A stretch of 64,000 bases of DNA from Ferruginivarius sediminum (lineage in GTDB: Bacteria; Pseudomonadota; Alphaproteobacteria; Kiloniellales; Rhodovibrionaceae). The stretch covers positions 1-64,000 of the forward strand of contig NZ_QPMH01000001.1 of assembly GCF_003344765.1 (NCBI RefSeq), written 5' to 3'. Below the pieces are notes generated by a model. That model saw only the letters and a program-made list of their open reading frames with translations. It had not been told where the DNA came from and ran no database searches. The translations under genes and the position numbers were made by a program. Below, piece after piece: positions 39,732 to 47,708 of this stretch; the stretch's first letter is position 1, and each line of letters begins with the position of its first letter.

Positions 39732-40754
39732 TCAGTAGACAAGCTCGTCTTCGCCCTTGTTGTCCGCGATGACGATCTCGCCCTGGTTGGAAAGCTCCTT
39801 GGCAAGCTGCACGATCTCGGTCTGGGCCTCGTCGACGTCGCGCAGCCGTACGGGGCCCATCGCCTCCATGTCCTCGCGCATGATCTTCGCGGCGCGCTCC
39901 GACATGTTGGAAAAGAACAGGTTGCGCAGATCCTCCGACGCGCCCTTGAGCGCGACGGAGAGCTTGTCCTTGTCGATCGCGCGCAGCAGCGTCTGGATGC
40001 TGCCGGGATCGAGCTTGTCCAGGTCCTCGAAGGTGAACATGAGCTGCTTGATCCGCTCGGCGGAATCGCGGTTGCGCTCTTCCAGCGAGGACAGGAAGCG
40101 GGTCTCGGTCTGGCGGTCGAGGCCGTTGAATATTTCCGCCATCAACTCGTGCGCGTCGCGCCGGGAGGTGCGGGCCAGGTTGCTCATGAACTCGTTGCGC
40201 AGGGTGCGCTCGACGTCGTCCAGAACCTCTTTCTGGACCGCCTCCATGCGCAGCATGCGCATGACGACCTCCATCGCGAACCCCTCGGGCAGCAGGGCCA
40301 GTACCCGCGCGGCATGGTCCGGCTTGATCTTCGAGAGCACGACGGCCACCGTCTGCGGGTACTCGTTCTTCAGATAGTTGGCCAGCACCTGCTCGTTTAC
40401 GTTGCCGAGCTTGTCCCACATGGTGCGGCCGGCAGGCCCGCGGATCTCCTCCATGATCTGGTCGACCCGCTCCTTGCTCATGACCTTCAGGAGCAGGCGC
40501 TCGGTGCTGTCGAAGTTGCCGACCAGCGAGCCGGTGGAGGAGAGCTGTTCGGCGAACTCGGTGAACAGCCGTTCGACCAGGTTGGAGGTGACGCTGCCCA
40601 GGTTCGCCATGGCCTGGGAGACTTCCTTGATCTCCTCGTCGTCCATCAGCGCGAACAGCCGCGCGGCGTTTTCCTCGCCGACGGACATCATCAAGAGCGC
40701 GGCCTTGTCCGGGCCGGATAGAGAGCGGTAATCCTCGCGCAAACGCATAGCCAT
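39732..40754 (-). CDS. fliG: flagellar motor switch protein FliG
   Basis: FliG is the torque-generating rotor protein. The 340-residue protein has all three domains: the N-terminal FliF-binding domain, the middle domain with the EHPQ-like motif ([14 protein letters not shown]), and the C-terminal domain with the charged torque helix ([22 protein letters not shown]). It follows fliF by 11 bases. Confidence 0.97.
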   Translation of the reverse strand: MAMRLREDYRSLSGPDKAALLMMSVGEENAARLFALMDDEEIKEVSQAMANLGSVTSNLVERLFTEFAEQLSSTGSLVGNFDSTERLLLKVMSKERVDQIMEEIRGPAGRTMWDKLGNVNEQVLANYLKNEYPQTVAVVLSKIKPDHAARVLALLPEGFAMEVVMRMLRMEAVQKEVLDDVERTLRNEFMSNLARTSRRDAHELMAEIFNGLDRQTETRFLSSLEERNRDSAERIKQLMFTFEDLDKLDPGSIQTLLRAIDKDKLSVALKGASEDLRNLFFSNMSERAAKIMREDMEAMGPVRLRDVDEAQTEIVQLAKELSNQGEIVIADNKGEDELVY

Positions 40755-40765
40755 GACGGCTCAGC

Positions 40766-42493
40766 TCACCCCTGTTGCTGATAAAGCCAGTTGCGGATGA
40801 TGGAGACCGCCTCTTCCGGGTGGTTCTCCACGATTTCGCCGATCTTGCGCACCGAGGAGGCGCGCACGCGGCCTTCCACCTTGTTCAGGTCGATCAGCTG
40901 CTCGCCTTCCTCTTCATCGTCATCGGCGCCGAAGTCCGGAATGTTGCTGGCCGCCTGGGTGGTCGGCACGCTCGTCGGCCCGGCCAGTTGCGGATAGGCC
41001 TCGCTCTGGTCGCTCAGCATCGGATCCCCGCCACCCGCGCCAGCCCCGGCGGCGGCGGGCTGGGCGAGGGAGGCATCGAGCAGGCGGCTGACCAGCGGCC
41101 GCACCACCAGCAACAGGATCAGCACGGCGACGATGCCAAGGACGATTAGCTCCGCCGCCCGCATGAGCTGTTCCTCGCGCAGGCCCAGGATGGTCGTCGG
41201 CTCGGCCGGCGTCAGTTCCTCCGCGGGGTTGGCGAAGCGCATGTTGATGACTTCGACCTGATCGCCGCGCTCCTCGTCGTAGCCGACGGCCGAGCGGGCA
41301 AGGGAAACAAGCTGCTGCAGTTCCTCCGCCGAGCGCTCCTCGTACACCCGCTCGCCGTTGGCGTCGGTCACGTAGCGGCCGTCGATCAGCACCGCGACCG
41401 AGAGGCGGTCGACCTTGCCGGCCTGACGGACATGCGTCGTCACCGTCTTCGAAATCTCGTAGTTGATCGTCTCCTCGGTCCGCTCGGCCTGGCTCTGGCT
41501 GGACGAAGTCTGGCCGCCCTGGGCCTGCGGGTTGGGGAGGTTGTTGTCGACGGTGACGGCGTCCTCGCCCTCGGTATCGACCTCGCTCTCGGTCTCCTCG
41601 ACGATCTGCTCCGAACGGGCGATCTGGCTGTCCGGGTCGAAGATCTCCTGGTTTTCCGTGACCCTGTCGAAGTTCATCTCGGCCGAGACCTCGGCGCGGA
41701 CGTTGCCGGGCCCGACGGAGCGCTCGATAAGCTGCTCCAGTGTGCGCGCCAGGCGCTGCTCGTAGTTGGCGCGCATCTCCTGCGGGCTGAGGTTGCCGCC
41801 GAGCAGGTCGTCGCCCTCGCCGCCGCGCGCCAGCAGCGTGCCCTGCTGGTCGACGATGGAGACGAGGTTCGGCTGCAGTCCTGGCACCGCGGAGGCGACA
41901 AGGTGCTGAACGCCCAGGATCCGCTTCTTGCCCAGGCGGGTGCTTCCGCGCATCAGAAGGACGATGGAGGCGCTGGGCTCCTGCCGGTCGCGGCTGAAGA
42001 GCTCGCGCCGGGGCAGGACGAGATGCACCCGGGCCTGCTGCACGTCCTGGATCGAGCGAATGGTGCGCGCAAGCTCACCTTCCAGCGCGCGCAGGTGATT
42101 GATGTTCTGAACGAAGTTCGTCGTGCCCAGCCCGCTGGTTTCATCGAAGATCTCATAGCCGACGGAGCCGCCGTTCGGCAGGCCCTGCTCGGCCATCTCC
42201 AGGCGAATCCGAGCGACATCGCTTTCGGGCACGTGGATTTCCGTCCCGTCGGCGCCAAGCTGGTAGGGGATGCCCATCTGATCGAGCTGGGCGGTGATCT
42301 CCCCGCTGTCGCGCGCGTCCAGGTCGCCGTACAGCAGCGCCATCTCGTCGGAGGCGAGCTGGCTGGTCATGAAGATGAAGAAGGCGATGATTCCCGCGGC
42401 CACCGCCCCCATTGCCGCAAGACGCGTCGGCCCGAGACTCTTCAGCGTGTCGATGAAGCTGTTCACGCGTTGTTTCCCGCCAGGTTCGTTCAA
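40766..42493 (-). CDS. fliF: flagellar MS-ring protein FliF
   Basis: FliF forms the membrane MS-ring on which the motor is built. The 575-residue protein has two transmembrane helices (about 28-45 and 450-470), the YscJ-like ring-building motifs (ALLYGDLDARDSGEI, RVHLVLPRRELFSRDR) and a C-terminal FliG-binding tail (VRKIGEIVENHPEEAVSIIR). It is the first gene of a ten-gene operon running to 31147. Upstream are a CtrA-like box and a palindrome resembling the proposed FlbD operator, matching Caulobacter fliF, which CtrA activates and FlbD represses. Confidence 0.97.
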   Translation of the reverse strand: MNEPGGKQRVNSFIDTLKSLGPTRLAAMGAVAAGIIAFFIFMTSQLASDEMALLYGDLDARDSGEITAQLDQMGIPYQLGADGTEIHVPESDVARIRLEMAEQGLPNGGSVGYEIFDETSGLGTTNFVQNINHLRALEGELARTIRSIQDVQQARVHLVLPRRELFSRDRQEPSASIVLLMRGSTRLGKKRILGVQHLVASAVPGLQPNLVSIVDQQGTLLARGGEGDDLLGGNLSPQEMRANYEQRLARTLEQLIERSVGPGNVRAEVSAEMNFDRVTENQEIFDPDSQIARSEQIVEETESEVDTEGEDAVTVDNNLPNPQAQGGQTSSSQSQAERTEETINYEISKTVTTHVRQAGKVDRLSVAVLIDGRYVTDANGERVYEERSAEELQQLVSLARSAVGYDEERGDQVEVINMRFANPAEELTPAEPTTILGLREEQLMRAAELIVLGIVAVLILLLVVRPLVSRLLDASLAQPAAAGAGAGGGDPMLSDQSEAYPQLAGPTSVPTTQAASNIPDFGADDDEEEGEQLIDLNKVEGRVRASSVRKIGEIVENHPEEAVSIIRNWLYQQQG

Positions 42494-42557
42494 GCGCCCA
42501 AAGGCCGCATTCGGGAATCGGCGTTTCGGCTCGCGAAGAACGCTAGGTCCGTGCGGG

Positions 42558-42572
42558 TAAAAGCGTCGTTAA
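42558..42572 (-). promoter_or_regulatory. CtrA-like box upstream of fliF
   Basis: Read on the minus strand, TTAA-N7-TTTAC lies about 65 bases before the fliF start codon. It departs from TTAA-N7-TTAAC by one base. Position and orientation suit an activator site for an early flagellar operon. Confidence 0.45.
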
Positions 42573-42598
42573 CGAGAGGAAATTTTTGCCCAGTCTTG

Positions 42599-42613
42599 CG
42601 GCAGAAATTGCCC
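42599..42613. promoter_or_regulatory. FlbD-operator-like palindrome upstream of fliF
   Basis: CGGCAG-AAA-TTGCCC is two mismatches from the perfect palindrome CGGCAA-N3-TTGCCG seen before flgI. It lies about 27 bases upstream of the CtrA-like box, a location compatible with repression of fliF by FlbD. Confidence 0.45.
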
Positions 42614-42674
42614 GCTTTTGAGACAATCTTCTCGATTTCGTTCAGGATTCGAGGCGAAGACCCCTTATCCCAGG

Positions 42675-42702
42675 AGGCCGGGCCCAAGAAGGGGCCCGGC
42701 CT
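42675..42702 (-). terminator. hairpin downstream of sciP
   Basis: AGGCCGGGCCC pairs perfectly with GGGCCCGGCCT around AAGAAG. It separates sciP from the fliF promoter region. There is no clear U-tract on the minus strand. Confidence 0.55.
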
Positions 42703-42732
42703 TGAGGCGGCACACGAGGGGGCTTGGCGAGG

Positions 42733-43041
42733 CTATTGCGCCGCCTCAAACTCCAGGTCGTCTCCCGGGTTCCGGCGATAGTCCTGCAACCGGGTGGTTC
42801 GCAGGCCACGCATACCGTGGCTCTCGATCAGACGCTGCCAGGAAAGAAACTCCTCAACTGAAAGGCTGTAACGCTCGCAGGCTTCCTCCAAGCTGATGAG
42901 GCCGGCGCGGACGCCTGCGACGACCTCCGCCTTTCGCCGCACGACCCATCGCTTGGTGTTCGGCGGCGGCAAATCGTCGATGGTCATGGGTTCACCTGCC
43001 GGGCCTATGACTGACGGCCTACCTGGACTTTCGGACGGCAT
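42733..43041 (-). CDS. sciP: SciP, CtrA-antagonist DNA-binding protein (DUF1153)
   Basis: SciP is a small helix-turn-helix protein that binds CtrA at its promoters and blocks transcription in the swarmer cell of Caulobacter. The 102-residue product has the DUF1153 core: DLPPPNTKRWVVRRKAEVV, GVRAGLISLEEACERYSLSV (recognition helices) and LIESHGMRGLRTTRLQDYR. ATG 43041 is preferred over the GTG starts just upstream, with GGAG 11 bases ahead. It sits between flgE and fliF, each bounded by hairpins, so it is likely monocistronic. TTAA-N7-CTAA at 43107-43121 may be a CtrA site for it. Confidence 0.9.
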   Translation of the reverse strand: MPSESPGRPSVIGPAGEPMTIDDLPPPNTKRWVVRRKAEVVAGVRAGLISLEEACERYSLSVEEFLSWQRLIESHGMRGLRTTRLQDYRRNPGDDLEFEAAQ

Positions 43042-43204
43042 CGAAAACACCACTCCATTGCAGTTCTGTTGCCTGCACCACTTTCGTACACGCTACGGTT
43101 GGCGCTTTAACAAACGCCTAAACGGGAGGGTTAAAGCGGAAGTGTTAAGAAAACGCCGACGCGGGGAGGTGCGGCTGTCCGCCCATGTCCGGCAAACACG
43201 ACAA

Positions 43205-43233
43205 GCCCGGCGGCCTTTCAGGGGCCGCCGGGC
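43205..43233 (-). terminator. terminator after flgE
   Basis: GCCCGGCGGCC and GGCCGCCGGGC form an eleven-base stem around a seven-base loop, followed on the minus strand by TTGTCGTGTTT. It closes the fliK-flgD-flgE transcript. Confidence 0.65.
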
Positions 43234-43260
43234 GCCGCGGAGAGCAAGAAGCGGGACGCG

Positions 43261-44595
43261 TTAGCGCGCTGTCTGCGTCAGTTCCTGCAGCATCTCGTCC
43301 GAGGTCGTGATCACCCGGGTTGCCGCGGAATAGGCCCGCTGCGTAGTGATCATGTCGGTGAACTCGGTCGCGAGGTCGACGGTCGAGCCCTCCAGCGAGG
43401 ACGGGGCGATGGCGCCTGCGCCGCCGACTCCAGCCTCGTTCAGCAGGACCTCGCCCGATTCGTTGGTGCGGAGATAGGCGTTGCCGCTGCGCGCTTCGAG
43501 CTGGTTCGGATTGTTGAAGGTCGCGACCGGCAGCTTGAACAGATCCCGGCGGCGGCCGTTGTCGAAGATCGCGGTGACAATGCCTTCATCATCGATGTTG
43601 ACGCCGGTGAAGTTGCCGAACCGCAGGCCGTTCTGGTTGATCTTGCTGACCGCGAAGCCGCTGTCGAACTGGGTCAGGGCATCGAATTCGTTGGCGCCCG
43701 GGTTGCCCAAGTCGGTGGCGACGGTCGTCGTCGTTGCGCCGGTGGCGTTGCCGGCACCCGGATCGCTGTAGTCGATCTGCAGGTTGGTGATGTCGTAGCC
43801 GGCCGTATTCGTCGTGATGGTATTGACCGAGCCGTCGCTCGCAAATGTGATGGTCGCCTGGATCTGATTCGTCAGGGCGCCGCCGCCGTCGTCGAACTGA
43901 CCGCTGGCCGGCCCGGTGGGATCGCTGGAGAGAACGGGCTGGTCGACGGTTACGTCCCACTGGTTCGCGGCGGTCTTGGTGTAGGTGAAGTCCAGGTTGT
44001 GGGCGGTGCCCAGGCTGTCGAAAACCTGCACCGTCATCGAGCGGTTCTGGCCAATTGGATCGGTGGCGGGCAGGTTGGCGCCCAATTCGATCGAATCGGT
44101 GGCGCGCGGCAGGCCGCTCAACCCGGCGACGTTCACCGTCTGCAGACTGTTCAGAGATTCCTGGGCCGCCGGCAGGTTGCCCTGCGCGTCGATGGGCCAG
44201 CCCTGCAGGAAGAATCCGGCGGAGTTCACCAGGTTCCCGTCCTTGTCGGTCGCGAATTGTCCGGCACGGGTGAACATGACGTCGTCGCCGACGGCAGGGT
44301 TGGCCGATTCGTTGACAACGAAGAAGCCGTTGCCGGAAACCGCGACGTCCGTCTTGCTGTCCGAGGACTGCAGAAGGCCCTGCTTGTCCACCTGTTGCAG
44401 CGGCTGCGAGCGCACGCCACCGGGGTCGAAGCTGGTTTTCGTCGCTGACTGGGTCACCAGGGTGGAGAAGGCTGCCCGGGTTTCCTTGTAGCCAACCGTG
44501 TTCACGTTCGAGATATTGTCCGAGATCATGCCGAGCGCGTTCGACTGCGCCCTCAGACCGGAAACGCTCGATTCCATCGCCCCGAAGATGCTCAT
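43261..44595 (-). CDS. flgE: flagellar hook protein FlgE
   Basis: FlgE polymerises into the hook. The 444-residue protein has the N-terminal rod/hook motif (SVSGLRAQSNALGMISDNIS, NTVGYKETRAAF) and the C-terminal helix (TEFTDMITTQRAYSAATRVI) shared by axial proteins. Between them lie FlgE D1 and the variable Ala/Thr/Asp-rich D2 domains. It is the last gene of the fliK-flgD-flgE unit. Confidence 0.96.
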   Translation of the reverse strand: MSIFGAMESSVSGLRAQSNALGMISDNISNVNTVGYKETRAAFSTLVTQSATKTSFDPGGVRSQPLQQVDKQGLLQSSDSKTDVAVSGNGFFVVNESANPAVGDDVMFTRAGQFATDKDGNLVNSAGFFLQGWPIDAQGNLPAAQESLNSLQTVNVAGLSGLPRATDSIELGANLPATDPIGQNRSMTVQVFDSLGTAHNLDFTYTKTAANQWDVTVDQPVLSSDPTGPASGQFDDGGGALTNQIQATITFASDGSVNTITTNTAGYDITNLQIDYSDPGAGNATGATTTTVATDLGNPGANEFDALTQFDSGFAVSKINQNGLRFGNFTGVNIDDEGIVTAIFDNGRRRDLFKLPVATFNNPNQLEARSGNAYLRTNESGEVLLNEAGVGGAGAIAPSSLEGSTVDLATEFTDMITTQRAYSAATRVITTSDEMLQELTQTAR

Positions 44596-44670
44596 ATCCG
44601 CTCTCCTTTCGCCTTCAGGCGTTGTCTGCCGCCGTCTTCTTCCCTGACCGGCGGCATCGGCACGGCCGCG

Positions 44671-45354
44671 CTAGGCGCTCTGGCCGCTGGTCTCGTGAAT
44701 TGCTTTCACCTTGTTCAGGTCGACACCGATGTCGCCGATGTTGAGAAGAACGCCGTCGCCCGACGTCTCGACGCCGGTCACACGGCCGAACACGCTAGTA
44801 GTGCCCTGCACGGTCTTGTTCTCCGCGTCGACGGCCAGGAGGTTCATGGTGTAGGCCCCGTCCGGGAGGGCGTTGCCGTCCTCGTCGGTTCCGTCCCAGG
44901 TCATCTCGTGACGTCCGGCGGTGGTTTCGGCCTCCAGCGTGCGCACGACGTTGCCTTCGCCGTTGGCGATCTGGATCACCGCGCCAGCGGCATTGTCGTT
45001 CAGCTCGTAGGCGAAGCTGGCGCTGCCGTCCTGCAGGCTGAGCTGGTTGCCTGCCGCCTCGATCTCGCGGCCGATGTAATTCACCGCCGAGCCGGCCCGG
45101 CTGCCGTTTTGAAGGTCGACCAGGCTATCCAGCTTGTCGTTGGTCGCGAGCTGCTGCTCGACGCCGGAGAACTGTACGAGCTGGTTGGTGAACTCCTGCG
45201 ACTTCATCGGCTCCAGCGGATCCTGGTTCTTGAGCTGGGTGACCAGGAGATTCAGGAACGCGTCGAAATCGTCCGCCAGCTTCTGGGTGCCGTTGAGGCC
45301 GTTCTTCTGTTGGGCCTGCTGGGCCTCGGCGCCGCTGGTTGCTTGCACGTCCAT
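44671..45354 (-). CDS. flgD: hook-cap protein FlgD
   Basis: FlgD is the scaffold cap required for hook assembly. The 227-residue protein has the conserved N-terminal part (FDAFLNLLVTQLKNQDPLEP and QFSGVEQQLATNDKL). A tudor/fibronectin-like C-terminal domain (TWDGTDEDGNALPDGAYTM) follows. It lies between fliK and flgE. Confidence 0.96.
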   Translation of the reverse strand: MDVQATSGAEAQQAQQKNGLNGTQKLADDFDAFLNLLVTQLKNQDPLEPMKSQEFTNQLVQFSGVEQQLATNDKLDSLVDLQNGSRAGSAVNYIGREIEAAGNQLSLQDGSASFAYELNDNAAGAVIQIANGEGNVVRTLEAETTAGRHEMTWDGTDEDGNALPDGAYTMNLLAVDAENKTVQGTTSVFGRVTGVETSGDGVLLNIGDIGVDLNKVKAIHETSGQSA

Positions 45355-45370
45355 TGGCTTGGCCTCCTAA

Positions 45371-46906
45371 CTAGACGCGGATGTCGAGGCCGTCGTCGGA
45401 CAGCCGCAGTGATGGGGGAACATCGGCAACGGTTTCCGGCACGCTGCCTTCTTCGCTTCCAAGACCGGCTGGCGAAGTACCGTGATGGTGGTTGCCGCCA
45501 CCATTCCCGAACTGATCCTGGCCGCCCTGCTCGCCGCGAAGGTTGAAGCTGAGGCTGCCGCCGTCCGTCTTCAGACCGGCATTCTGCAGGGCCTTTTCCA
45601 GGCCGCGCGTGTCGCGTTGGAGCATGTCCAGCGTCTCCGCCTTGTCGACGGCCAGCACCGCGCGGACCGCGCCATCATCGCCCACGTCGAGCTTGACCTC
45701 GATGCGGCCGAGTTCCGCCGGGTGCAGGCGGATGTTCAGGCGCTGCTGCCCCTGACCCGCGGCGCGTTGGATCTGCACGGCCACCTGTTCCTGGACGGGC
45801 AGGGGCGCAGGCGTTCGAGCGTGGTTTGGCGCCTGCGCCTCGGCGGCACGTCCGGCGGCTTCCGCTCCCTGGATGCCTGGCGTCGTGCCGTGGGTACCTT
45901 GAAGCACCGGGTCGAAGCCCTGGTTCGTCGTGCTGGCGGCGCCGGCGGTGGCCTGGGCATCGCCGCTCTGGGCGGATGTAGAGGTGGGCGGCGTCTCGCT
46001 CACGTGACGTGCGGCGGTGGCCTCGGCTTGCATCTGCTGGACGGGGTTCACGCGCTCGGGTTGCTGCGTCTGGCTGGCCTTGACCTGAGAAGCGGCGTCC
46101 GCCTGTCCGGCGGTCATGTCCCTGCGGGCTTGGCCTGCCTGCCCCTGACGTTCGCCGCGTGCGGACTTGTTCGCCCCGGTGCCGCCTTCGACGCGGCCAG
46201 CCTCGGCGTTCGCGGCGAACTGCGCGGCGATGGCCGTTTCCCCACTGAGCGGCGTTGTGGCGGGTGTGGTGGTGCCCGGCTGTGTCACCGAGACGGAGAC
46301 GCGCTGGGCGCTGAAACGGGCGTTGTTTGCGGCCGCCCCAGTGCCTCGGTCGTTCGCGTCGGATGCCTTGGCTGCTTCGGCCTGGGTTCCTGTTGCCCGC
46401 GTCTTGCCGTCGTTGGCTGCGCGGGTCGCCTGGGCGTTGCGCAGATTTTCCGCCGCCTGCTTGCGCGTGGCCGTGGTCTCGGCCGCGGCGGATTGAGCGA
46501 CTTTGGAATCCGCTGCCTTGGAATCGCGTGCTGCATCGGCATCCGCCAATGCGCTCAGAGCCGTGGGCTGTTTGCTGCCTTCCTTGCCGGGACGGTTTGC
46601 CGCCTGGGCCTTTTGCTCGACCTCGCCACGCTGATCGCCCTTGGCGGCACCCGCCTTTGCGGCATTGCGATCCTGCGCGGACCTCTGCGCGTCACGCCCG
46701 GCCTTGTCCTGGCTATCGCGGGCCGTGTCGGACTCCGACGCACTGGCTTTGCCGGCTGTGTCCTGTTTAGGCGCTTTGTCCGACGACCGGTTGCTCTGCG
46801 CCAGCATGGATGCGAAGCCATTGTCCTCGCCGCTGTCCTGCTTGGCGCGGCGCGGCTCGCTGGCGCGGGCCGTCGGTTCCGTGGCAACTGGTATTGGCTG
46901 TGCCAT
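45371..46906 (-). CDS. fliK: flagellar hook-length control protein FliK
   Basis: FliK measures hook length and switches export specificity. The 511-residue protein has a long low-complexity Ala/Gln/Lys/Thr-rich ruler region (about 1-385) and the Flg_hook C-terminal domain (RLNIRLHPAELGRIEVKLDV, AVDKAETLDMLQRDTRGLEK). It begins the sigma-54 unit fliK-flgD-flgE. The TSS predicted from the -24/-12 element lies about 53 bases upstream of the ATG. Confidence 0.93.
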   Translation of the reverse strand: MAQPIPVATEPTARASEPRRAKQDSGEDNGFASMLAQSNRSSDKAPKQDTAGKASASESDTARDSQDKAGRDAQRSAQDRNAAKAGAAKGDQRGEVEQKAQAANRPGKEGSKQPTALSALADADAARDSKAADSKVAQSAAAETTATRKQAAENLRNAQATRAANDGKTRATGTQAEAAKASDANDRGTGAAANNARFSAQRVSVSVTQPGTTTPATTPLSGETAIAAQFAANAEAGRVEGGTGANKSARGERQGQAGQARRDMTAGQADAASQVKASQTQQPERVNPVQQMQAEATAARHVSETPPTSTSAQSGDAQATAGAASTTNQGFDPVLQGTHGTTPGIQGAEAAGRAAEAQAPNHARTPAPLPVQEQVAVQIQRAAGQGQQRLNIRLHPAELGRIEVKLDVGDDGAVRAVLAVDKAETLDMLQRDTRGLEKALQNAGLKTDGGSLSFNLRGEQGGQDQFGNGGGNHHHGTSPAGLGSEEGSVPETVADVPPSLRLSDDGLDIRV

Positions 46907-46970
46907 AGCGCTGCACTTGTCCTCTTGTTCTCACGGCCGGCCATATAGCCGACCGAACAGACCCCTTGAT

Positions 46971-46985
46971 GCAACCTGCGTGCCA
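46971..46985 (-). promoter_or_regulatory. sigma-54 promoter of fliK-flgD-flgE
   Basis: On the minus strand the sequence is TGGCAC-GCAGG-TTGC, an exact match to the -24/-12 consensus. Transcription should start near 46959. Confidence 0.8.
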
Positions 46986-47056
46986 ATCCCGAACAGCCTG
47001 ATAAACAACTGAAAAACCGAAATAAAAATAGCGGGGAAGCGGGGTTTCGCGGCTAC

Positions 47057-47071
47057 CGGCAAATCTTGCTG
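47057..47071. promoter_or_regulatory. FlbD-operator-like palindrome upstream of fliK promoter
   Basis: CGGCAA-ATC-TTGCTG is one mismatch from CGGCAA-N3-TTGCCG. It is centred about 105 bases upstream of the predicted start, a normal enhancer distance for a sigma-54 activator. An adjoining GCTGCC-N7-GGCAGC palindrome (47068-47086) may be a second site. Confidence 0.5.
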
Positions 47072-47111
47072 CCATATTGCGGCAGCATGTGCCGCCCTTG
47101 CGCGCGTACCG

Positions 47112-47152
47112 GGAAAAAGCAACCGCCCCGGCCGAAGGTCGGCCGGGGCGGT
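47112..47152 (-). terminator. intrinsic terminator after fliS
   Basis: ACCGCCCCGGCCG (47122-47134) and CGGCCGGGGCGGT (47140-47152) form a 13-base stem with a five-base loop. The minus strand continues TTGCTTTTTCCC, giving a genuine U-tract. Confidence 0.85.
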
Positions 47153-47183
47153 ACTGTCCCTCGTAAAAGGCCGCGGTGCGGCG

Positions 47184-47648
47184 TCAGGTCGCGAGATTCA
47201 GCGGCTGGTGTGTCCCGTCCTGCGGCTGCGGCAGTGTCCCGGCCGCACCGTCGCCGCTGTCGGCTTGCTGCGGCTGGCCGTTGGTACGGGAGAGCTGGTG
47301 CCAGGACTGGCGCAGCGGGTCGAGGATGTCGATAGCCTCGCGCGCCGGCTGCGGATCGTTCTTCAAGTCGACTTGGCCAAGGCGGCGTAGCAGGAAGGTG
47401 TAAAGCCGCTTCAGATTTTGCGCGATCTCGCCGCCCTGTTCCATATCCAGGCCGCTCATCAGGGCCGAGATGATCTCAACGGCGCGGTTGTTCGCCCGCC
47501 AGCGCCGCTCGATGTCGCCCTGTTCGATGGCGTCAATGGCTTCCCGCAGCGAGGCGATGGCCCTGTCGTACAGCATTGCCACCTGCTGAACGGGTGTCGC
47601 GCCTTGCACCTGGCGTGCGCGATAAGCGTGCGCAGCGTTTCCGTACAT
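47184..47648 (-). CDS. fliS: flagellin export chaperone FliS
   Basis: FliS binds flagellin's C-terminus in the cytosol before export. The 154-residue protein has the four-helix FliS core (NAAHAYRARQVQGATPVQQV, MLYDRAIASLREAIDAIE, LKRLYTFLLRRL) plus a 30-residue Gln/Gly/Pro-rich tail. ATG 47648 follows GGGAGG. It is last in the flagellin-flaG-fliD-fliS block and is followed by a strong terminator. Confidence 0.93.
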   Translation of the reverse strand: MYGNAAHAYRARQVQGATPVQQVAMLYDRAIASLREAIDAIEQGDIERRWRANNRAVEIISALMSGLDMEQGGEIAQNLKRLYTFLLRRLGQVDLKNDPQPAREAIDILDPLRQSWHQLSRTNGQPQQADSGDGAAGTLPQPQDGTHQPLNLAT

Positions 47649-47708
47649 CAACGGCCTCCCGGCTGTTCGGTCTGAATACGAAACTACGTGTTTGGGTTGA
47701 ATATCAGG

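Noticed and set aside
42585..42616. A sigma-54 promoter for fliF
   Set aside because: GGGCAATTTCTGCCGC on the minus strand resembles one, but the GG-to-GC spacing is 11 rather than 10 bases; it is better explained as the FlbD-like palindrome.
45482..46948. A 488-codon plus-strand frame opposite fliK
   Set aside because: It mirrors the low-complexity ruler region of fliK; its Gly/Leu/Arg-rich product is a compositional shadow.
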